DNA of 64,000 nucleotides from Favolaschia claudopus (lineage: Eukaryota; Basidiomycota; Agaricomycetes; Agaricales; Mycenaceae). Under the pieces are notes generated by a model. It worked only from the letters and a program-made list of their open reading frames with translations, was not told the origin of the DNA and did not search any database. Made by a program: the position numbers and the translations under genes. The stretch spans positions 124,001-188,000 of the forward strand of contig JAWWNJ010000045.1 of assembly GCA_037176885.1 (NCBI GenBank). The letters are read 5' to 3'. Of the stretch, positions 56,257-64,000 are shown piece by piece. Each line of letters begins with the position of its first letter. Position 1 is the first letter of the stretch.

Positions 56257-57741
56257 CTAGCAAGAGAACGCCTTCTTCAAAAAAATATGTCCCACCAACT
56301 CTTTCGCCGTCTTCCTCTTCTCGTCGTCTAGATCTAAACACGCCCGTATAAACTCCGCCGCTTCGCATATATCCTCTTCGCTCAGTCCAGGGATCTTGTA
56401 GTTCCTCATAGCTTGCTCGATGGTGACTGGTATCAGCTCGGATATGCGCCTCAGATTTCCTGGCGATCCGGACGGTCACGGTCAGGAATGAACGCAGAGC
56501 GCAAGAGCGGGAAGTGATGGACGAACCTTCTTCATCAAAGTATTTCTCTCTGTTCTTCGCTCGATCCAGAATGGATTTTGGGAACGTGCTATGGCCTGTG
56601 AGCTCCATCATCTTGGCGAGGTGATCCTCCTCGAGACTCCAGTCTTCTCCGCCATCTTCAGGAAGGAACAACCATCGGCCGACGAGGAGTTCGAAGGTCT
56701 ATACACGAACATGAGCATGCAGTTACTAATGACTGTGGGACCTCGGAGAGAATTCACTAAACAACCAATGGCCCAAATATCGATCGCAGGACCGAAACCT
56801 GAGCGCAAGAGAACCTCGGGCGGTCGCAGAGCTGGCGCGCAGAAACCTTCGGCTTGGGGTTCTTCACCCGCTCGTTCAGCTGTTCGCGATTGGTTTGTTA
56901 CTCCATGTTGATTTGAGTCAGAATACGGCGATGTACTTGCCGTGCCCAAAATCTATCAGCGCAACGGTCATCCTCTCTGCCTCGTGAGCAGTCATTTGAT
57001 AGGTCCACTCGTGAGGGATCGGTTGAGATTTCGGGATCCGAGTCTCTGGATCTTCCTCGGCGGGATTGCTATCGAGAAATGTCTCCAGTTTTGCATCGAG
57101 CGAGAAACGTGCATTGGAGAAGAGTATGTTGTCCAACTTGACGTCTGATCATCTGTTATCAGAGAACACGGCGGGTGCGTGTGTACGTCATGCTTTACCT
57201 GTATGCACGATTTTGAGCGAATGAAGAGAAGCGAGCGCGTTGACAGTCATGTAGATGATGCTTCGAGTCATATAGAGCGGCAGAGATTTGGTCGGGGATG
57301 ATCGACGCAGAGCCGAGACGGAGGTGCTGTAGAGCGTAGTCACGAGACAAAGATGGCGCTGAGGACCGCTATGATCAGTCGGCGGTGCCTCTAGAATAAA
57401 ATCATCGTGTAGGGCAGGAAGGTAGTCAAGCCCCTCGTCGTCCTCTTCTTCTTGAGTGCGTCTGGTGATGTCTTGCAGATAGATGCGTTCGCGTACTGGA
57501 CCGTCCTCCTCAGTAGCTTCCACAGATAGAACTTTGAGTGCTGCGTATTTATCGGAACTGGGCATTTCATGAGAAGGGTGTGCTCTAGTGAAAGATATGG
57601 TGCGAACCTTTCTTGCGAGTCGCGTACCAACCATGTTGTGGCCGTGATTCCCTCTCCCAATTTCCGCAAGACGGTGAACCGTCCATCGCGGATTCTTTGG
57701 CCAAAGTGCGCTCGGTAGTGAGTTGTCGTCAAAGTAGCCAT
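56257..57741 (-). CDS. SRPK-like serine/arginine protein kinase
   Basis: Exons include 57608-57741, 57199-57557, 56941-57144 and from 56879 down, in phase, giving about 410 residues. The start is MATLTTTHYRAHFGQRIRDG. Kinase features are RKLGEGITATTWLV (Gly-loop), the lysine in KYAALKVL, HTDVKLDNILF (catalytic loop, HTD form as in SRPKs), ALIDFGHA (DFG), APALRPPEVLL, GPAIDIWAIGCL then TFELLVGRWLF, and the end GLSEEDICEAAEFIRACL to HIFLKKAFSC. All catalytic residues are present. SRPKs phosphorylate SR splicing factors; many Agaricomycetes have expanded, diverged sets, so the substrate is uncertain. The intron at 56880-56940 begins with a GC donor (GCAAGT). Confidence 0.88.
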
Positions 57742-58783
57742 CTGCCTACGAGTGGACAATGCGGCGACGATATGGACGCGAATGGTGGTGGTGGTACGAA
57801 AGCAAGAGGGACGTCCGCGGCGGGGAGGTCTATTATTATATGGAAGCAGTTCATTGTTAAAGCGGCGTGCAATGCTGGAATGCATGTGGGAGGCTCCGAC
57901 CAACACGTACTTGTACTGAACTCAAGTAGCTGCGAGGAGCGACCTCGGACGTCCAAGTTAGTCAGTATGGCGGCGCAGCGAACAACTACAACGGAAGCGA
58001 TGGCAAAGCAGTGGGCAGCAGCGGGATGGAAAGAGTCAACAGTTCGCCACCGTGCCGCCACATTTCGGCTTTCGAGACGAGTACAACGGTGACACGGCAA
58101 GAGACGGCAAGAATACATATGACCAAACAACCGCTCTCGTCCATTTTAGGAAATTTATGCCCTCCCCGCATACTTAATGGCATTCTCTGCTATTCTTGTC
58201 TACGCCCCCGGTCTGACAACCCTTCCCCTCGTTCTTTAGCAGTTGTTAGATTTAAATATTGCAGCAGTGACTAGTACTACTAGTAGTAACTTGAAGGTGG
58301 GCGCCGGCGGGATCTTTTACGGTGAAAATGACACCGGCGCACCGCATACACAGCAGTATACAGTGGGGTGCAGCACAAAGCAAATGACAATCATCCAAGT
58401 CCCGCGTAATCAGTGGCAGGAATTCGAAGAATCTATACAGCATGTTGATAAATCGATTATAGGTGCAGAAATAACCACTCAAGTGGGCAGCCAGGAACGC
58501 AGGCTATAGGCCATATAATCACATCAAATACAGAGCCGAGCTACCTAGTTACATGAAGCTCATGAAACGACGCCTTCAATGCATGACGATCGGAAATTCG
58601 CTCTGTCATGGACCGGACATGACGGCTAAAATGACAACTATTATCGACAGCAGCCATAAATTCTTGCTATTTTGCGGGCATCCAGAGGTAGAATCTGGAT
58701 CTGAGGTGGGCTGTGCGTCGCTTCCGCCTTTCGTGCTAGAAAGCGATGTCAACACCCACACACTATTCCAGAGAAGAAACGAG
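57742..58783. other. Intergenic with repeat copy B and a small unassigned frame
   Basis: About 1 kb. A frame at 58252-58509 (plus, 85 codons) follows repeat copy B. A similar peptide follows copy C (compare VGCSTKQMT with VGCGTNHLT), so the similarity to copy C extends beyond the 110-bp core. I do not recognise the product. Confidence 0.4.
58077..58206. repeat. Dispersed ~110-140 bp repeat, copy B
   Basis: Near identical to copy C (61220-61360) over GAGTACAA, GGTGACACGGCAAGAGACGG, CAAGAATACATATGACCAAA and CCGCTCTCGTCCATTTTAGG, then diverging. Confidence 0.85.
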
Positions 58784-60164
58784 CTACGTGGTTCGACCTC
58801 CAGTGGGCTGCCCGTTTGAAAAACTCTGGCTTCCCAATACCAATGTATTGCTCCCTTCAGGGACCACCGAGCTTATAGTCGTCGATCCATTGTCGCAAGT
58901 CTGGAGATAGTTGGCTTTGGTGTTCGAATTGATTTGAACCTGAACGGACATGGGACTGGAGCGCTGAATAACATCAGGTACGATATCTTCTATGACCAAA
59001 CCCCATTTGTAGTGTCCGTCAACCTAAATACATGTGAGCAAGGACAGAGGAATTTGGGAGGATACGGTCAATAACTCGATCATTGTATTCAAACCAGACT
59101 GTGCCAGTGGCTATGATTAAAACTTCTGCCGTCCCCACTGCGTTACAGCTTTGCGCTGTCAGCTACAAATATCATTACTGAGCGAAGCAGAGCATATATC
59201 GTCTTGGAAGACCTACTTCCAAATGGCAGCTCTCGCCGGGAATCGGATTATAAGTGATCGTCTGTGATTGCTGGGTATCCGCAGTCGAGGTCGAGCTGAA
59301 GAACAAGATGAGATGAAGCCATGCATATAGTTGATCACACGAATTCACCTGTACGACAAGGTATTGGACAAGGTCGTGCTGAACGAAATGGTCTCGGAAA
59401 CGCCAATGGGAAAGTCTGGGATCGAGAACCCAACTTGGGTGCTAGAGCCGGTGCTGAACTGGGATTCCTCTTTCACATGATGAGTAGAGGTGGAGAGCAA
59501 AGAATCAACGCGAGTTTACTTGTAACAGTCACTGATGCTGTCGCGGTGGTGCCCTCAGTGGCCTGGGCGGTTACCGACCCGTTTGACTGCAGAGTACCAT
59601 CTAACTCTTGGTTCGACGTTGTGCAAGCTGGCTTTCCTGAAGATTGTGAATTAAGAATCAAGAGGAGGCCGGAGAATTGTGATTCTTACCGATGGAAATG
59701 GTGACTGGATCAGTCTGAACGCAACTGAGAGCGGGACTGTTCGGCAACTAGTTGTCATCGTATGGAGTATTCAGAGGAAAGAGTTGTAAAGACATACACC
59801 GGGATCGTTTGTGACGAGATTGAAGGAGCCGTCGCCCCAGTTCGCTTTCGCAGTCGAGAGGAGAGTTGCATAGCCCGGCACTAGAATTAAAAGTCAATGA
59901 AAGCGAAGACAGGCAGATTCTCAGACATCGCACAGGTCTTAACGTCGTCCGCAGTGAGTGGATTGCAAGATGACGCGCCTTGTCGTATATTGTGAGTTGT
60001 AAAGTCCCGGAACTGTACAACTTGAACGCTGGCGGGAATCAGTTGAGAATGACGAGGGAAACTCGGATCACGATGCAAGCATACGCAGGAGAGCGTCCAA
60101 GAGAAGCTGCGTGGCAAAATTTGACTGCCAATAGGATAATTGTATGAAGCTTGAGAGTGTACAT
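58784..60164 (-). CDS. Aerolysin-fold (beta-pore-forming toxin-like) protein, exon structure approximate
   Basis: A multi-exon gene on the minus strand. A likely start at 60164 opens a signal-peptide-like segment (MYTLKLHTIILLAVKFCHA). Downstream exons near 59340-59460 carry an amphipathic Ser/Thr-rich beta hairpin (VGFSIPDFPIGVSETISFST). Others near 59215 (ESCHLE), 59100 (VWFEYND) and 58990 (HYKWGL, then IEDIVPDV) match the end of aerolysin-like domains known from fungal lectins and related proteins. Such proteins oligomerise and insert a beta barrel into membranes. In fungi they are linked to defence against animals or to unknown roles. I could not fix every splice site, and the N-terminal part (59740-60120) shows no lectin domain I recognise, so integrity is unproven. 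Confidence 0.55.
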
Positions 60165-62354
60165 GTTCGACAGCGTCGAATGTAGAGGGGTGAAAGCAGA
60201 GGACGGCCTTGGGAAACCTACACATTGTCGCCAGCTTTAAGAAGCGATGGATAAGCGCCGAAGGGTTTGGCCTGGTTTGGCGAATCAAAACTTGTTGTCA
60301 AGATCACGAAGCAGTAACAAGGAGAGCATCCGGGTTCCCAGCTAGAGTTCTAAGGCACAGCAAGATGTCGTACCGTCGAGTGTACGTCGAGGAGCTCCTC
60401 AACCACATACATGCCGGTTGCAAATTCAAAAGCGACAGGGATGAAACCAAGGATGCAGGAATCTGATCCACGTGGCGCAAAGTAGGACGGCCCTACGCTG
60501 TCTCACGGATTTAAACAATAATCTGGACTGGATTAAAATCCGAGTTGTCACTGTGACTCTGACGAGGCTGCAAGCCGTGATATGAGACTTGAGATGACTG
60601 CAGGACGGTGAAACCACGCTGAACTCGAGCTTTTCGATCGCCCACGAGCTCGCCTCCGGTCCAGGCACCTAAAAATGGATGCATGAAGTATGGGTTTAAT
60701 AGATCGAGCGAGAAACATACCGTAAAGCGACGGAAAAACGGCGATCTTTCAAGACTTTCGTAACCTCTTTGCAGGGTGTTACTAGATATTCTCTAAAATA
60801 TCAGGGGGTCTTCTTATCGATCTCAGTACTATCTCAGTTTAAGACATAGACGCCGCGGAAACGTGGAGCAGAAGGTGACAGCGCACACCAAAGAGGACAT
60901 TAGGAAAGGGATGATGTGATTGAATTGGCTAAAGACGGGTGAAGACGCGTAACTGTAGCATTGACGGTGTGCTCTCTGCGTAAAAGTAGGTTGGACCGTA
61001 AGTTCCTAAAGCCAAGCGCACGGGGGCGTGAGCAGCAAAAGTTCTAGTTACCTCTAGTTACTCTACTAGCCTGGAGTCTATGCCGCACGATTGTTGGGTC
61101 CGAGAGTCGAGAATGAAGCCCAGCGAGAGTGAAGATCGAGAAATCTTCTTCAGCAATTCTTCGGTCAATTCTAGTGAGTTAATTGGAGACCTGCTTATAG
61201 ATATACCGAAGATGTGGAGATGAGTACAATGGTGACACGGCAAGAGACGGCAAGAATACATATGACCAAACAACCGCTCTCGTCCATTTTAGGAAATTTT
61301 GTGTTGTTCCCGCATTCTGTGCTGCTATTCTTGTCCACGATTTCCCCCCTCTGCAGAGTATCTGAACCTTCGATGCGACAGCTATTCCCCAGCTATTCAG
61401 CATAACGAATCGCGACCCTACCTTCCAGTGACCACCAGTAATGTCGCAAATCTGGCAGCTACGCTGTATACACGGTGATTCGGCACAGTTACAGTCGGGT
61501 GCGGCACAAATCACTTGACACCTAGAATAGACCTACATAATTGGTGGTGGGAATTTAAAGAAGCGCCAAATTTAATTCTCATCGTAAATATTCGAAGTAC
61601 GAAGGATGAGTTGCTCGATGCAGTAAAAGTGTCGGCAGCGACTATGGAACAGGAAAACCTCGCGGAACTGTTCGATTGTCTAGAAGCCCGTCCTTGAAAC
61701 TCTTGAGCGCTACGGCCGTCATTTAGTATACTTTTGAGTGGCAGCTGGTCGGCATCAAAATTTGGATACGAGAACGTGGTGCATTGGAGTCGACAAGGAA
61801 AATGATCACCAGAGCCCTCATTCAATTCTTTCCTGGTCTCCGTCGGACAGCCTACAGGTCAGGGTCGCAAAATCGTAACGTTGTCTCGTAGTTAACGTAA
61901 TTGATTCTCCGCGATTTCGAGAATTGATACCGCCTTGTCGCTTCGTCTACTTACGGATCCGCAGAAAAAGGTAGATAAGAGACTCGTACCCGCACTGGCT
62001 GCCTGTATCGAATGCCAGCTGAGGGGAACTTAATTGAACTGGTTACTGCGTTGAGCAAGAACAAAAAATGAGACATGCAGACACAACACCTCATCCCGCT
62101 AGCCGAAAAAAATGGTAGACGATTACTGGGGGCTCCAGACCGCTGGGGAATTCCCTTGTCTCGGTATCGGAACAAAAGGACAAGGGGGCAAAGGATAAAG
62201 TTGGGATAAAGTACAAAGGGTGCCCCGCTTACGTAGGCATCAACGCCAATCATCGGTTTCTCCATCAAGCTAGGCTTTTGAATAACCTTTCTTCTGTCTC
62301 AGTTTCTTTCATCCTCCTCTTTCACCCAAACCACCACCACCCGCCGCCGCCGCC
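60165..62354. other. Gene-poor stretch with repeat copy C
   Basis: About 2.2 kb with short frames only. Repeat copy C lies at 61220-61360; the frame at 61515-61697 resembles the one following copy B but is unidentified. The end, from about 62270, is the pyrimidine-rich leader of the CHK2-like gene. Confidence 0.45.
61220..61360. repeat. Dispersed ~110-140 bp repeat, copy C
   Basis: Matches copy B from TGAGTACAATGGTGACACGG through ACCGCTCTCGTCCATTTTAG, and copy A in the later part (CCCGCATTCT, TATTCTTGTCCACGATT). The order of shared blocks is the same in all three copies. Confidence 0.85.
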
Positions 62355-64000
62355 ATGGATGGCGACGCTTACATCGAAGACCTCACACAACCTCAGGAGG
62401 ACCAGACGCAAACGCAGCCTTTGACCCAGTCCGACCCTGTCGAATCCACGGAAAAGCTTTGGGGGTACCTTCAGCCGTGTCGAAGCCTGGCTCTCCACCG
62501 CGTTGAGCTTGAGAAAATTGGTCCTCAGATACCGGTAGAAGTCAAAATTGGGCGGAATCCCTCAAACCTTGTCATTTTTCCGGGATTCAAAATCAGTGAG
62601 TGGCTTCACGTCGGTCAACTTTGATACCATAACGCGTACGCTGCACAGGCAACTTCCATGCTATCATAAGATGGAATGGAGAGGAAAACGCTGGCTCGGA
62701 AATCATAATCGAAGACAAGTCCAGCAACGGGACCTTTGTGCGTGCGCCCACAATGCGTGATTTGACCGACTCTGAATGCACGCGTCCAGGTAAACGGCGA
62801 AAAAATCGGCAAAGGCTCGCACCGTCTGTTGAAGGATGGAAATGAGATCGCATTCGGAGTGGCTACGCGGTCAATCGAACAAGACGGGCTTTATGATTAT
62901 CGTAAGTCTTAGGCTATTTCGACCCTGAAGTCAGGGTGCGGTCTGGGGGCGATGTTCAGGCGACATTGAGCTACCGTGAAGTCACCCAATATTCTTGCTC
63001 TTTGCTCACCTAGAAATCATAGGCTTCATCTTCCGTGATCTCGTATCCGGCGTCGTCAAACGCGCCTTGTACAACTCGTATGACCTTTCCACCGAGCTGG
63101 GCAAAGGCTCGTTCGCGACTGTGTACAAAGCGCTGCACAAGGCTTCGGGGGAGTGGGTCGCTGTCAAAGTCATTCACGAAGTCCGTCTCCTTTCTTTGTC
63201 CATCTTGACTTGATGCTTACATGGGACTTCAGACGAAACGCCAAGCTGGTCCAACCGCGACAATCAACACTGAAGCGAAACAAGCCGCTCAGAACATCAA
63301 CACAAGTCGGGAAATCAACATCATGGAGAACCTGCGCCACCCCAATATCTGCCAACTGCGCGAGGTTTTTTGGAACGCCAATGGGAGTATCGACTTGGTA
63401 CTCGAGCTGATCGAGGGCGGCGATCTGTTGGACTTCATCTTGAAGCACGGTGGTTTGGGTGAGTCGTCGAGCGCTCGATATCGTCCAAACTGAGGACAGC
63501 TGGGTAGATGAGAACATGTCGAAACACATTACATTCCAGCTGTGTCAGGCGCTTGCCTATATCCACGAAAAGGGCATCACCCATAGAGATCTCAAGCCTG
63601 AGGTGCGTTTTCTCTTCTTACACGTTTGGTCTGGTGCCGACGTCATGCAGAACGTTCTCTTGACTGCACATAATCCGCCCATCGTCAAAGTCGCTGACTT
63701 TGGTCTCGCCAAAATTGTCGATAGCATGACCATGCTCAAGGTCTGCCAGTTTCTCCCAGTACGAAATTGAGCTTAATTATCGATCACAGACTATGTGCGG
63801 AACACCTTCGTACCTTGCTCCTGAGGTCGTTTCGCAGCACAATAATAGCGGTTACGACTCGCTCGTGGATAGTTGGAGCGTTGGCGTCATTCTTTTTTCT
63901 ATGTACGTTTTCCAGCCTTGTTCGGAGCTCTTCTGACGAGTTTGCAAAGGATCTCCAACACCACCCCGTTCATCGACTCATCTGATCAGGACCTCAGAAC
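62355..64000 (+). CDS. FHA-domain checkpoint kinase, CHK2/Rad53/Cds1 family (3' end outside window)
   Basis: At least eight exons are visible. The N-terminus is Gln/Thr rich ([18 protein letters not shown]), including TQ pairs that ATM/ATR-type kinases could phosphorylate. The FHA domain follows: [39 protein letters not shown] and [20 protein letters not shown]. The kinase domain has [42 protein letters not shown] then [37 protein letters not shown] and [12 protein letters not shown]. All catalytic residues are present. The family relays DNA-damage and replication stress signals in the nucleus. The coding sequence runs off the end of the window. It is the probable source family of the pseudokinase at 45346. 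Confidence 0.93.

Overview
The window reads as a basidiomycete (Agaricomycete) genome segment. Genes are broken by many short introns of about 45-70 bp, and the families present are typical of mushroom-forming fungi: F-box proteins with an N-terminal coiled coil, TPR adaptor proteins with a helical N-terminal domain, MFS transporters, a velvet regulator, an aerolysin-like protein and a Tad/L1-type LINE. I rebuilt exons by hand from splice signals, reading-frame phase and comparison of paralogs inside the window. Positions are exact where exons are listed and approximate elsewhere.

Layout. 1-3421: 3' part of a large TPR protein with a C-terminal membrane anchor (copy 1 of 4). 4400-5629: MYND zinc finger-GNAT fusion (-). 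5944-6993: ribosomal protein uS2/RPS0 (-). 9595-20072: a velvet-family gene, already decayed, split by a full-length LINE (9951-19252) that itself carries a 615-bp hAT-like MITE. 20434-22667: MFS transporter. 22877-23836: second MYND-GNAT gene. 24123-28085: CTR9, a Paf1-complex subunit. 28899-30628: internally deleted TPR copy 2. 31407-32191: HAD hydrolase. 33205-35173: second MFS transporter. 35438-39316: TPR copy 3, a pseudogene with three frameshifts (-). 40639-44465: intact TPR copy 4 (-). 45346-46771: a CHK2-like pseudokinase. 46912-53136: three tandem F-box paralogs (-), the first split by a 701-bp TA-flanked MITE. 53306-54666: S1/P1 nuclease (-). 56257-57741: SRPK-like kinase (-). 58784-60164: aerolysin-fold protein (-). 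62355-64000: FHA-kinase of the CHK2/Rad53 family, cut by the window end.

Housekeeping genes (RPS0, CTR9, CHK2) are interleaved with lineage-specific, duplicating families and with mobile elements whose target-site duplications can be read directly. The best candidates for something undescribed are three. The first is the tail-anchored helical-domain/TPR family, with four copies in different states of decay. The second is the MYND-GNAT fusion pair. The third is the CHK2-derived pseudokinase lying about 17 kb from an apparently intact CHK2 gene. Four GC-AG introns were also found.
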